Below are positions 43,984 through 52,524 of a stretch of 64,000 bases of DNA, piece after piece. The notes under the pieces are model-generated. The model was not told where the DNA came from. It searched no databases and saw nothing but the letters and a program-made list of their open reading frames with translations. Source of the stretch: JANWVO01 sp037446555 (GTDB lineage Bacteria > Acidobacteriota > Terriglobia > Bryobacterales > Bryobacteraceae). A program made the translations under genes and the position numbers. How positions within the stretch are numbered: the first letter of the stretch is position 1; each line of letters opens with the position of its first letter. The DNA lies in the NCBI GenBank assembly GCA_037446555.1, contig JBBIIK010000013.1, positions 1-64,000 of the forward strand. Reading direction: 5' to 3'.

Positions 43984-44990
43984 AAGTACTCCCGGGCGGC
44001 GGCCAGGAAGCGCTCGTTCTCCGGGCGCGTGCGAACGGCAAACCGCACAGCCTCTCCGTCCACGCCCGGCAGCCGCGAACAGTTGCGCAACAGGATCTTG
44101 CGCTCCAGGAACCATTCGCACACCTCGGCCGCGGGGCGGTCCGTGTAAGCCAGTAGATAGTTGGCCTCGCCCGGCAACACGCGCAGGCCGTTCAGCTCTT
44201 CGAGCGCCTCCAGCAGCCACGCGCGCTCCTCCTCCACCAGCCGGCGCGTGCGTTCGGCATGCCCGGTGTCGCGCACGGCCGCCAGCGCTGCCGCTTCGGC
44301 CAGCGTGCTCACGCGCCACGGCTCGCGCTTCCGTTGCAGCCGCCGGATCCATTCCGGCGAGCCCGCCAGCGCCCCCACCCGGAGACCAGGCAGCGCATGG
44401 AACTTCGACAGGGACCGCAGCACCAGAACATTGGGGTGACCCTGAATCCAGCCGATAGCCGATTCCAGCCGCGTGAACTCGATGAAGCTCTCGTCGATCA
44501 ACACCGGCCCATCGCGGCTGGCCACGGCGCGTTTGACAGCCTCCAATGGAACCGAGACTCCTGTCGGATTGCCCGGCTGGCTCACGACCAGCAGCCCGCG
44601 CTGCGGCCAGGATTCGGGCTCGGTGGCCGGAACGCGGTGCGCATGGGGAAACGCACGGTAGAACTCCGCCCACACTGGAACGGCCAGCGTGGCGGGCCCG
44701 TTCCAGCCCGCCCGAGCCAGAAAGTGCACCAGTTCCGTGCCTCCGCCGCCTACAAGCACCTGTTCCGGCCCGATCTCCCAGGCTTCGGCCAGCGCAACGG
44801 TCAACTGCTCGGGCAGCGGATCGGGATAGAGAGCTACGCGGTCTAGGGCCTCCTCGATGGCGGGCCTCACAGCCAAGGATGGGCCCAGCGGGTTGATACT
44901 TGCGCTCAGATCGAGAATCTCGCGCCAGTCCCAGCCGCGGGCTCTGGCCACAGCCAACACATTTCCACCGTGCGTGACGATCAATCTCAT
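43971..44990 (-). CDS. cobD: CobD-like threonine-phosphate decarboxylase / HisC-type aminotransferase
   Basis: The 339-residue PLP enzyme starts RLIVTHGGNVLAVARA and has LSASINPLGPSLAV, VSQPGNPTGVSVPLEAVKRA, SLSKFHALPGLRVGALAG (the SK lysine binds PLP) and VRFAVRTRPENERF. The H-G-G-N start and D-x-S-A-(N/S)-I-N-P-L-G block are characteristic of CobD, which makes aminopropanol phosphate for the cobalamin nucleotide loop. The ATG at 44990 is preferred because homology begins there; an in-frame ATG at 45095, three bases after the upstream stop, would add 35 atypical residues. Confidence 0.8.
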   Translation of the reverse strand: MRLIVTHGGNVLAVARARGWDWREILDLSASINPLGPSLAVRPAIEEALDRVALYPDPLPEQLTVALAEAWEIGPEQVLVGGGGTELVHFLARAGWNGPATLAVPVWAEFYRAFPHAHRVPATEPESWPQRGLLVVSQPGNPTGVSVPLEAVKRAVASRDGPVLIDESFIEFTRLESAIGWIQGHPNVLVLRSLSKFHALPGLRVGALAGSPEWIRRLQRKREPWRVSTLAEAAALAAVRDTGHAERTRRLVEEERAWLLEALEELNGLRVLPGEANYLLAYTDRPAAEVCEWFLERKILLRNCSRLPGVDGEAVRFAVRTRPENERFLAAAREYFCAA

Positions 44991-45098
44991 CCTCCCCGCT
45001 GCCGCTGAAAATCCGGCACGGATGGCCGTCTGCGCCAGCGGCGCCATCCACTTCCGCCCCGGCCGGTCCTGGCGCACGCCGCCAAGGCCTTCCATTCC

Positions 45099-46007
45099 CT
45101 AATCTACTACGCTGCTGCCGGATGAAGTCCACCAGCCCCAGTGGAGGGATTCCAACACCCTCTTTTGCTCGGCCCACGGGGCAACCCAGGCCGCCAGCTC
45201 TTCAAACACTTCGTCGTCGGGCATCGGAGGCGCCATCCTGCGCCCGAGCAGCAGCGACAACCGCCGGTAATCGGAAAGATCCTCGCGCTCCACGACGCGA
45301 GCACCGCCGGCCTCCCAACCGCAACTGGCCACTACTGCGCCGCCGAGAGCCTGTTCGCGGAACCACGCGGCGAGTCCCGTTTCTTCCAGCCAGACGGCAT
45401 CGTGCCCCGCATCGGAAGTCGCCGGCACGAAGAGAAACTCGAACTGCCCGACACCCGGCGCCGCCAGCCACTCGGCGCCGCGCAGCAGGGCGAGGTCGCG
45501 GAAATCGAGCAGATGGGGCAGGCTCACCACGCCAATGCGCGGCCGTGTCGCGTACTCGTAGTCCGGCAGACCCTCCACCTCAGGCACGGTCCCGTGCGTG
45601 ACGGCAGGCGAAAAAGCGGCAAGCGGAAAGCCGTTCACGCGCAATCCACCAGCAGCCCGTTCCACGCGGATCTGCGGGAGGCGGCTCAGCGCGCCGGGAA
45701 CCGTCTGCGCTTCCACGATCACCACGTCGCCCCGGAGCGCGACCTCCTCCAGGCGGGTCCACTCGGACTCAAACAGCGGCTCGGGCGCCAGCCGGCAGGC
45801 CTCTGCCAGCAGCGCCGCAGCGCGAGAGACGGTTCCGCCGCCGGGGCAGGCCGCTTGATGGGCGCCGGCGGCGCCCAGATGCAGGGGTGCCGGACGAAGA
45901 CCCTGGTTGGCCAGCCAGCGGGCGAGCCCGCAGGCGACATGAGTCTTGCCCTCTCCGGCATGGGCGCTGGTGATGATCACAGCGTGCGGCAATGTCGCTT
46001 CTTGCAT
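45099..46007 (-). CDS. Short, divergent CobQ (cobyric acid synthase)-like protein
   Basis: The 302-residue protein aligns by eye with CobQ in several blocks. The P-loop is IITSAHAGEGKTHVACGLAR. GTVSRAAALLAEACRLAP corresponds to the CobQ G-x-E-x-x-R-A-Q region. The block RPRIGVVSLPHLLDFRDL corresponds to I-A-V-x-x-L-P-H-I-S-N-F-T-D-F. AVWLEETGLAAWF corresponds to D-L-A-W-L-R-E-S-G. It is about 200 residues shorter than CobQ. The E-G-A-G-S, L-P-G-S-K and G-I-C-G-G-Y-Q blocks are altered (EAQTV, VPATS, ASCGWE), and the C-terminal glutaminase histidine region is missing. It may be repurposed or inactive. It is first in the cobalamin operon. Confidence 0.55.
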   Translation of the reverse strand: MQEATLPHAVIITSAHAGEGKTHVACGLARWLANQGLRPAPLHLGAAGAHQAACPGGGTVSRAAALLAEACRLAPEPLFESEWTRLEEVALRGDVVIVEAQTVPGALSRLPQIRVERAAGGLRVNGFPLAAFSPAVTHGTVPEVEGLPDYEYATRPRIGVVSLPHLLDFRDLALLRGAEWLAAPGVGQFEFLFVPATSDAGHDAVWLEETGLAAWFREQALGGAVVASCGWEAGGARVVEREDLSDYRRLSLLLGRRMAPPMPDDEVFEELAAWVAPWAEQKRVLESLHWGWWTSSGSSVVD

Positions 46008-46039
46008 CGGGTGTGGAGGAGCGGCCGCGCTACGCAGCT

Positions 46040-46066
46040 GCTTCTACCAGCTTAGCTGGCAGAAGC
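46040..46066 (-). repeat. Strong hairpin between rrf2 and the cobalamin operon
   Basis: The minus-strand transcript can form a 12-base stem (GCTTCTGCCAGC with GCTGGTAGAAGC, one G-U pair) closed by a three-base loop. It lies 33 bases before the CobQ-like ATG and 63 bases past the rrf2 stop. No T tract follows, so a terminator or a leader structure are both possible. Conserved B12-riboswitch strings were not seen. Confidence 0.55.
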
Positions 46067-46095
46067 GTGCACCGAGGGTGGGTAGGGACAGTCCA

Positions 46096-46117
46096 CGCCT
46101 GCGCCGCTCTGCAGGCG
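46096..46117 (-). repeat. Second inverted repeat in the rrf2-cobQ gap
   Basis: CGCCTGC and GCAGGCG form a seven-base stem with an eight-base loop, just past the rrf2 stop codon. It may be part of the rrf2 terminator or of the same leader structure as the larger hairpin. Confidence 0.4.
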
Positions 46118-46128
46118 CACGGAGGGAA

Positions 46129-46617
46129 TCAAGAGAACCGGGTCCCGGCACCCTCCAGCGCCGCCGCAGCCGCCGGTTCGCGCATCAAGGCTTTCATCTC
46201 CTGCTCGTTGCGTAGCAGGTCCCGGAGCGTGGTCCTGCCCAGAATTCCGTCCAGGCTCTTCTGCACGGCGCTCCAGAGAATCTTCAGCGAGCAGTCCTCC
46301 ACGTGCGTGCAGTTCCGCTCCAGCCCCGCATGCCGGTCGCAGAAATGGGCATTGAAGAAGCTGCCTCCGAGCAGCCCCACGACTTCCGCGACGCTGATAT
46401 CGGCAGCCGGCTTGGCCAGCGTGTAACCGCCCGCCTGCCCGCGAACGCTCTTGACCAGCCCTCCGAGACGCAGAATGCGCATCAGCTTGGCGACATTCGG
46501 GACGGAGAGGCCCTCCGCCCTGCTGATTTCCGGGATGCTATGGCTCCGGTCCTCCCCATGGCGCGCCATGTACAGAAGACAGCGCAGCCCATATTCTTCC
46601 TGAGCGCTCAGCTTCAT
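46129..46617 (-). CDS. Rrf2-family transcriptional regulator with Cys triad
   Basis: The 162-residue regulator has the Rrf2 winged helix (MKLSAQEEYGLRCLLYMARH, GLSVPNVAKLMRILRLGGLV, RGQAGGYTLAKPAADIS). Three cysteines sit at 93, 103 and 109 (C-x9-C-x5-C), a layout suited to binding an iron-sulfur cluster as in IscR/NsrR-type sensors. It may respond to iron-sulfur, redox or NO state. ATG 46617 is set by homology; TACAAT six bases upstream and no Shine-Dalgarno sequence point to a leaderless mRNA. A perfect palindrome 45 bases upstream may be its operator. Confidence 0.85.
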   Translation of the reverse strand: MKLSAQEEYGLRCLLYMARHGEDRSHSIPEISRAEGLSVPNVAKLMRILRLGGLVKSVRGQAGGYTLAKPAADISVAEVVGLLGGSFFNAHFCDRHAGLERNCTHVEDCSLKILWSAVQKSLDGILGRTTLRDLLRNEQEMKALMREPAAAAALEGAGTRFS

Positions 46618-46623
46618 GCTTTC

Positions 46624-46629
46624 ATTGTA
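46624..46629 (-). promoter_or_regulatory. -10-like hexamer TACAAT, leaderless-type start of rrf2
   Basis: TACAAT is separated from the ATG by GAAAGC (six bases). A TTGATC lies 15 bases further upstream as a possible, somewhat tightly spaced -35 element. Confidence 0.5.
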
Positions 46630-46661
46630 CGTCAAGATGGCCCAGATCAAGACAAAAAGAT

Positions 46662-46677
46662 AACAAACCCGTTTGTT
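46662..46677. promoter_or_regulatory. Perfect palindrome, candidate Rrf2 operator
   Basis: AACAAACCCGTTTGTT consists of two perfect seven-base half-sites around a CC spacer, in an AT-rich patch of the divergent rrf2-glgP intergenic region. Its position just upstream of the rrf2 promoter fits autoregulation, and it could also control glgP. Confidence 0.5.
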
Positions 46678-46822
46678 CTGGTATCCCGTTCCGGGCGCCA
46701 GGGGCGGAATTGCGAACCCGGCGCGAACCATAGGCATCCAAAAAGACAGAGACGCAGGGTGATAACGCGCAGCCGGTTGGGCCAAGGCATCTGTCTGCTA
46801 CCTTAGAAGGCTGAGAGTATCT

Positions 46823-49375
46823 ATGGCTCACCATATCCGTCCCGTGAAGGAGTTTCTCGTCAGTCCGGCGCTGCCTCCCGAGTTGGCCAGGCTCGGCGAA
46901 CTCGCCCTGAATTTCCTCTGGAGCTGGAAGCCAGGCCTGCGCCCCGTGTTCCGCCGGATGGATCCGGTTTTGTGGAAGGAATGCAGGAGGAACCCCGTTC
47001 TGATGCTGGGACGCATTCCACAAGAGACGCTTCAGAAGGCGGCTGCGGATCCCCGCTATGTGGCGCTGTATCAGGCCGCTTGCCGCGAGTTTGATGAGTA
47101 CATGAAGGTGCAGCCGCCCGCCGACGACATGAAAGTGGCCTACTTCAGCATGGAGTACGGGCTGCTGGAGTCCGTCTCCATCTACTCCGGCGGCCTGGGC
47201 ATTCTGTCGGGCGATTATCTGAAGGCTGCCAGCGACGCCAACCTCGGCCTTGTGGGCGTGGGTCTGGTGTATCAGAAGGGCTATCTGGAGCAGCACCTGA
47301 ATCCGGACGGCTGGCAGGTGGAGAAGTATCCGGTCAACGACTTTTTCACCTGGCCCGTAGCGCCGGCGCTGGACGCGAATGGCAACGAGATCGTGGTGGA
47401 TCTCCGTCTGCCCAGAGGCCATTGCCACGTCAAAGCCTGGAAGATGCAAGTGGGGCGGGTGCCATTGATCCTGCTCGACACCAACATCCCGGGGAACGCG
47501 ATCGAGGAATACCGCGACATCACCGACCAGCTCTACGGCGGGGACACGGTGACCCGCATCCAGCAGGAGTTCGTGCTCGCCGTCGGCGGTATGCGGGTGC
47601 TCAAGGCGCTGGGCATCCAGCCGACGGTCTACCACATGAACGAGGGCCACTCGGCATTCCTGGCGCTGGAACGCGTGCGGCTGCTCATGCAGGACCACGG
47701 GCTGAGCTGGGAGGAGGCGCTCGAGGCGGCGCGGATGAACAACGCCTTCACAACGCACACGCCGGTGCCGGCCGGGATCGACATGTTCGATCCCGGACTC
47801 ATCTACGAGTACTTCCACGCCTACTGCGAGCGCAACAACGTGCCTTTCGACCGCTTTCTGGCCCTCGGCCAGGGTGGCACCGACGAGCAGGGTGACCGGT
47901 TTTCGATGGCCGTGCTGGCGCTGAAGACCTCTGCCTACCGCAACGCCGTGAGCCGGCTGCATTCGGAAATTAGCCGCCAGATGTTCAGCCGCTTGTGGCC
48001 CGATTTTCCGGTGCACGAGGTGCCTATCATTCCGATCACGAACGGCGTCCACCTGCCGACGTGGCTGCACCCGGATCTGGCCAGCCTGTATGACCAGTAT
48101 CTGGCGCCGGGCTGGCGCGAGCAGTATGCCGATCCCGCCATCTGGACGCAGGTGGAGGACATCCCGAACGAGGAATTGTGGGAGATCCGCCGCCGGCGCA
48201 AGAGGCGGCTCATCGCCTTCATCCGCGAGCGGCTGCTTCACCGCGCGGTGGAACGCCACGCGCCGAGCACGGAGCAGAAGCGGCTGTCGGAGATCTTCGA
48301 CCCCGAGGTCTTCACCATCGGCTTCTCGCGCCGGTTCGCCACCTACAAGCGGGCGACGCTGATCTTCCGCGACATGGCGCGGCTGAAAAGGATCCTCACC
48401 AACCCGAAGATGCCCGTGCAGATCGTCATCGCCGGCAAGGCGCACCCGAAGGACACGCCGGGCAAGCAGCTGATCCGCGAGATCATCCAGTACACGCGCG
48501 ACCCCGAGCTGTCCCGGCACATCGTCTTTGTCGAGGACTATGACATCGAGGTGGGCCGCGAACTCGTGCAGGGCGTGGACCTGTGGCTGAACAACCCCCG
48601 GCGCGGCGAGGAGGCATGCGGCACCAGCGGCATGAAGGCCGCCATCAACGGAACGCTGAATCTGTCGATCCTCGACGGCTGGTTCGACGAAGCCTACGAG
48701 GTTTCGGGCGGCTGGGCGATCGGCGACCGCGACCCGTATTCAGCGGACCTGGACGAAGTGCATGCGTCGTCCATCTACTCGCTGCTTGAGACCGAGATCC
48801 TGCCCATGTTCTACCAGAACCGCGAAGAGGGCGTGCCGGTGGCATGGATGAAGCGGGTGAAGACCTCGATCATGAACCTGAGCCCGCAGTACAACTGCCA
48901 GCGGATGGTTCGCGACTACATGGAGCGGATGTACGAGCCCGCACATCTGGCCGGCCTGCAGGCCGGACTGAACGGCTACGCGTGGGCGCGAGAGAAGGCC
49001 GAATGGAACCGCAAGGTGGAGGAGGCCTGGCCCAGCGTTTCGATCGAGGACGTTTCCGGCGCCGTGGGCCGCGCCATTGTGACAGGCGCGCCGATCCAGT
49101 TGCGAGCGTCGATCGCGCTGGCCGGGCTGACGCCGTCCGACGTCCGCGTGGAGGCCGTCGTCGGCCGCGTCAACCCCGACGGCGAGCTGTTCGAGACCAC
49201 CGTCATCAGTCTGCCGTTCCTGCGAGAACAAGATGGGCGGCATTTGTTTGGGCGCGACTTTGTGCCCCACCAGACCGGAAGGATCGGTTACACCCTGCGC
49301 GTCAGCCCCAACCGCAGCGAAGACCCGGTGACGCGGCCCTGTTACCTGCCCGTCAAATGGACCTCGCGAAGCTGA
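46823..49375 (+). CDS. glgP: Glycogen/alpha-glucan phosphorylase (GT35)
   Basis: The 850-residue enzyme releases glucose 1-phosphate from alpha-1,4-glucans. It belongs to the type with an extra N-terminal region: LGELALNFLWSWKPGLRPVF opens it. MEYGLLESVSIYSGGLGILS, YHMNEGHSAFLALERVR, NNAFTTHTPVPAGIDMF, FSRRFATYKRATLIF and WLNNPRRGEEACGTSGMKAA follow, the last carrying the PLP-lysine S-G-M-K region. About 100 C-terminal residues form an extra domain. AGAAGG lies 12 bases before the ATG. It is divergent from rrf2. Confidence 0.93.
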   Translation: MAHHIRPVKEFLVSPALPPELARLGELALNFLWSWKPGLRPVFRRMDPVLWKECRRNPVLMLGRIPQETLQKAAADPRYVALYQAACREFDEYMKVQPPADDMKVAYFSMEYGLLESVSIYSGGLGILSGDYLKAASDANLGLVGVGLVYQKGYLEQHLNPDGWQVEKYPVNDFFTWPVAPALDANGNEIVVDLRLPRGHCHVKAWKMQVGRVPLILLDTNIPGNAIEEYRDITDQLYGGDTVTRIQQEFVLAVGGMRVLKALGIQPTVYHMNEGHSAFLALERVRLLMQDHGLSWEEALEAARMNNAFTTHTPVPAGIDMFDPGLIYEYFHAYCERNNVPFDRFLALGQGGTDEQGDRFSMAVLALKTSAYRNAVSRLHSEISRQMFSRLWPDFPVHEVPIIPITNGVHLPTWLHPDLASLYDQYLAPGWREQYADPAIWTQVEDIPNEELWEIRRRRKRRLIAFIRERLLHRAVERHAPSTEQKRLSEIFDPEVFTIGFSRRFATYKRATLIFRDMARLKRILTNPKMPVQIVIAGKAHPKDTPGKQLIREIIQYTRDPELSRHIVFVEDYDIEVGRELVQGVDLWLNNPRRGEEACGTSGMKAAINGTLNLSILDGWFDEAYEVSGGWAIGDRDPYSADLDEVHASSIYSLLETEILPMFYQNREEGVPVAWMKRVKTSIMNLSPQYNCQRMVRDYMERMYEPAHLAGLQAGLNGYAWAREKAEWNRKVEEAWPSVSIEDVSGAVGRAIVTGAPIQLRASIALAGLTPSDVRVEAVVGRVNPDGELFETTVISLPFLREQDGRHLFGRDFVPHQTGRIGYTLRVSPNRSEDPVTRPCYLPVKWTSRS

Positions 49376-49624
49376 AAGAAGGGGCTGGATTCCGGCGCGG
49401 AACCGTGATATGTATGGGGAGTGCCGGGTGAGCGGCCGCGCGGCAAGGCTGGGATGCCTGGGCGCGCGGTGGAAACGGCATACGGGCTAGTGCGAAATTC
49501 TCTCCTCGCGGAAGAAGGGCCTGCCATTGGCGTCCGCCGGGATCCGGACTCACACCAGCCTGCTCATTGAGGCGATCCGCACAACCGCAGCGACTGACAA
49601 GTCACCAAAGGAGCACACTTCCAC

Positions 49625-50110
49625 ATGGAAGGCGACCGCAAATACAAACAGCGGGGCTATATGGACTACGGCGCCCCGGGTGGCGAGGATCGCGACCGCG
49701 AAAGGCCGAAGAACCGCGGGCCGCGTCCCCCCATTGATGTCACGGGCCCGCGCCTGCCGCGCATGGTGGAGACCGTCACGGCGGCGCGCTGCTACAGTTG
49801 CGCCACGCCGTTTCCGCCGGACATGGACTTCTCGGGCACGTGCCCGAAGTGCGGCGCCGAGCTGCACTGCTGCAAGCAGTGCGCCTATTTCGAGCCCTCC
49901 ACGCGCTTCCAGTGCACCAAGCCGATTCCGGCGCGCATTCCCTACAAGGACCGCGCCAACGAATGCACGTTCTTCCGGCCGCGCGTCACCGTGGCACGCG
50001 ACAGCGCGCCTCCGTCCTCGGTCATCCGCATGAGCGACCGCCCTGACATCGCCGCGCCGAAGAGCGCCGCCGACGCCCGCCTCGCCTTCGACCGGCTGTT
50101 CAAGAAATAA
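49625..50110 (+). CDS. Cysteine-rich zinc-ribbon protein of unknown function
   Basis: The 161-residue protein has a disordered basic N-terminus (to about 40), a cysteine cluster (about 56-115) and a basic C-terminal helix (SAADARLAFDRLFKK). Cysteines are arranged as RCYSCATP, TCPKCGAELHCCKQCAYFEP, QCTKP and NECTFF, enough for two zinc sites. No catalytic motif is visible; DNA, RNA or protein binding is plausible. AAAGGAG nine bases before the ATG is a strong ribosome-binding site. It stands just upstream of an alcohol dehydrogenase gene. Confidence 0.7.
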   Translation: MEGDRKYKQRGYMDYGAPGGEDRDRERPKNRGPRPPIDVTGPRLPRMVETVTAARCYSCATPFPPDMDFSGTCPKCGAELHCCKQCAYFEPSTRFQCTKPIPARIPYKDRANECTFFRPRVTVARDSAPPSSVIRMSDRPDIAAPKSAADARLAFDRLFKK

Positions 50111-50123
50111 GGCCGCTGCGCCG

Positions 50124-51155
50124 ATGGCCGTTGCCTTGCTCACCAGTCTGCGGACCATCGAGGTCCGCCCTTACGAGCCCGAGCCGCCCGGCCCGGGCGA
50201 GGTGCAGGTTCGCGTGGCCGCCGTCGGTGTCTGTGGCAGCGACCTGCATAATTTCTCCGAGGGCAGCGTGGGCGGCATGCCGTGCGTCTATCCCATGGTG
50301 CTCGGCCACGAACCCACGGGCGTGGTCAGCGCTGTCGGCCCCGGCGTCACGCAATGGTCGCCGGGCGACCGCGTCGCCCTCGAAGCTCCGCTCTACTGCT
50401 ATCACTGCGAATTCTGCATGAGCGGGCGCCACAACCTGTGCCGTCACGTCCGCTTCCTGTCCAACGCCGGCGAGCCGGGATTCTTCCGTGACCACGTGAA
50501 TCTCCCTTCGGTGAACCTGCTGCCGCTGCCCGAGCGGCTTGGCATGGCCGAAGGCACGCTGTTCGAGCCGATTGGCATCGCGCTCCATTCCTTCCGCTTC
50601 GGCCAGCCCCGGCTGGGCGAAACCGCGGCGGTGCTTGGCGCCGGCCCCATCGGGCTGGTCACCATCGCCTGCCTGCGGCTGGCGGGCGTGGCGCGCATCT
50701 GGGCGGTGGATCCGGTGGCGCACCGGCGGGAGCTGGCGAAAATGGCCGGCGCCGATACGGTGATCGATCCCTCGCAGGCCGATCCCGTCCGGGAGGTGCT
50801 GCGCGAGACTGGCCAGCGCGGCGTTGACATGGTCTTCGATTGCGCCGGCAAAGGCGACACCCACAACCAGGCGATCCACATGGGCGCGCCGGCGGCGCGA
50901 ATTGTCATCACCGCGCTTCCTTCCGAAGAACGCCTCGCCATCGATTTCCACACGCTCCGCCGCAAGGAACAGTGGTTCTTTCCGCTGCGCAGATCGAATC
51001 ACCGTAGCGAACTCGCGCTGCGCCTGCTCGAAGAGCACTCGCCGCGCTTCGCGCCCATGGTGACTCACCGCTGGCCGCTGGAGCGCGCGCAGGAGGCGTT
51101 TGAGACGCTGGAATCCTACGCCGGCGGCGTGGGCAAGATCGTCCTGCTGCCTTGA
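50124..51155 (+). CDS. Zinc-dependent alcohol/polyol dehydrogenase (MDR family)
   Basis: A 343-residue medium-chain dehydrogenase. Catalytic zinc ligands are seen in VGVCGSDLHNF (Cys), VLGHEPTGVV (His-Glu) and GTLFEPIGIALHS (Glu). The structural zinc loop is CYHCEFCMSGRHNLC. The Rossmann fold is AAVLGAGPIGLVTIACL, and GADTVIDPSQA and DMVFDCAGKG follow. This is the sorbitol/threonine dehydrogenase-like branch, oxidising a polyol or sugar alcohol with NAD. Substrate unknown. It follows the zinc-ribbon gene after 13 bases. Confidence 0.85.
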   Translation: MAVALLTSLRTIEVRPYEPEPPGPGEVQVRVAAVGVCGSDLHNFSEGSVGGMPCVYPMVLGHEPTGVVSAVGPGVTQWSPGDRVALEAPLYCYHCEFCMSGRHNLCRHVRFLSNAGEPGFFRDHVNLPSVNLLPLPERLGMAEGTLFEPIGIALHSFRFGQPRLGETAAVLGAGPIGLVTIACLRLAGVARIWAVDPVAHRRELAKMAGADTVIDPSQADPVREVLRETGQRGVDMVFDCAGKGDTHNQAIHMGAPAARIVITALPSEERLAIDFHTLRRKEQWFFPLRRSNHRSELALRLLEEHSPRFAPMVTHRWPLERAQEAFETLESYAGGVGKIVLLP

Positions 51156-51162
51156 ACGACGC

Positions 51163-52458
51163 TCAGACCAGCCGCCCCTGCGCGTCGATGCGCTCCGCGT
51201 TCAGATAGGGCCGCAACGCCTCCGGCAGGACAATCGAGCCGTCTTCCTGCTGGTAGTTCTCCACCACCGCCACCCACGTGCGCCCCACCGCCAGCCCGCT
51301 GCCGTTCAGCGTGTGGGCGTATTCGGCCTTCCCCTTCCCGGTGCGGAAGCGGATGCCCGCGCGGCGCGCCTGGAAGCTTTCGAAGTTCGAGCACGACGAG
51401 ATCTCGCGGAACGCCTGTTGCCCGGGCATCCAGACTTCCAGATCATAGGTCTTCGCCGAGGCGAAGCCCATGTCGCCGGTGCACAGCACCACGCGCCGGT
51501 ACGGCAGCCCCAGCCGCTCCAGCACGTGCTCGGCGCTCTCCGTCAGCCGTTCCAGCTCTTCGTAGCTCTGGTCCGGGCGCGTGAAGTTGACCAGCTCCAC
51601 CTTCTGGAACTGGTGCTGGCGGATGATGCCGCGCACGTCCCTGCCATAAGAACCAGCCTCGCTGCGGAAACACGGCGTGAAAGCGGAGTACCGGATGGGC
51701 AGCGCGTCGCCGTCGAGCGTCTCCTCGCGGTGCAGGTTGGTCACCGGCACCTCGGCGGTGGGGATCAGCCAGAAGTCGAAGTTCTCGCACTTGAACAGGT
51801 CGGCGGCGAACTTCGGCAACTGGCCCGTTCCGTACAGCGAGCCCGAGTTGACCAGGAACGGCGGCAGGACCTCCGTGTAGCCGTGCTCGCGCGTGTGGAG
51901 GTCGAGCATGAAATTGATCAGCGCCCGTTCCAGCTTCGCCCCCGCGCCCATGTAAACGGCGAAGCGCGCGCCCGTGGTCTTGGCCGCGCGTTCAAAATCG
52001 AGGATGCCGAGTTGCGGGCCCAGGTCCCAGTGCGCCTTGGGCGGGAAGGCGAAATCGCGCGGAGCGCCCCACCGCTTGATCTCCACGTTGTCTTCGCTCG
52101 ACACGCCCGCCGGGACGCTCTCGTGCGGGACGTTCGGAATCGATGCCAGCCGCGAGCGGAACTCCTCGTCCAGCGCCTTGACCTGCTCCTCCAGCGCGGC
52201 GATGCGGTCGCCCAGGGCGCGCACTTCCGCCTGGAGCGCCGACGTGTCCTCCCCTGCCTTCTTCCGCTTCCCGATCTCCTGGCTCTCCGCGTTGCGGCGC
52301 GCCCGGAACTCCTCGGCTTCTGTGACCGCAGCGCGCCGCCGGGCATCCAGGGATCGGAACTCCTCGATGTCAAGGGGGAATCCGCGCTGCTGGAGGCGCG
52401 CGGCAATGGCCTCCAGATTGGCCCGGAAAAACGCCAGATCGTGCATAGAAAACAACAT
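51163..52458 (-). CDS. serS: Seryl-tRNA synthetase
   Basis: The 431-residue class II synthetase charges tRNA-Ser. It has the N-terminal coiled-coil arm (about 30-105). Motif 2 is CFRSEAGSYGRDVRGIIRQH, then KVELVNFTRPDQS; motif 3 is NGSGLAVGRTWVAVVENYQQ. The serine-pocket block is YDLEVWMPGQQAFREISSCS. The ATG at 52458 is chosen because GGAGG lies about six bases upstream; an internal ATG at 52446 is possible. It is divergent from the E1 dehydrogenase gene. Confidence 0.97.
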   Translation of the reverse strand: MLFSMHDLAFFRANLEAIAARLQQRGFPLDIEEFRSLDARRRAAVTEAEEFRARRNAESQEIGKRKKAGEDTSALQAEVRALGDRIAALEEQVKALDEEFRSRLASIPNVPHESVPAGVSSEDNVEIKRWGAPRDFAFPPKAHWDLGPQLGILDFERAAKTTGARFAVYMGAGAKLERALINFMLDLHTREHGYTEVLPPFLVNSGSLYGTGQLPKFAADLFKCENFDFWLIPTAEVPVTNLHREETLDGDALPIRYSAFTPCFRSEAGSYGRDVRGIIRQHQFQKVELVNFTRPDQSYEELERLTESAEHVLERLGLPYRRVVLCTGDMGFASAKTYDLEVWMPGQQAFREISSCSNFESFQARRAGIRFRTGKGKAEYAHTLNGSGLAVGRTWVAVVENYQQEDGSIVLPEALRPYLNAERIDAQGRLV

Positions 52459-52524
52459 TGTAACCTCCCGGCTGGATTGGCATCCGGCAAGGAACGGGTA
52501 AACTGTGGAGAAGGAAGCAAGCCG

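Noticed and set aside
44991..45095. 35-residue N-terminal extension of the CobD-like protein
   Set aside because: Its composition is unlike the family and homology begins at RLIVTHGG; the start remains somewhat uncertain.
46008..46128. Cobalamin riboswitch upstream of the corrinoid operon
   Set aside because: Neither the B12-box-like string nor the conserved GCCACTG core could be found on the relevant strand, although hairpins are present.
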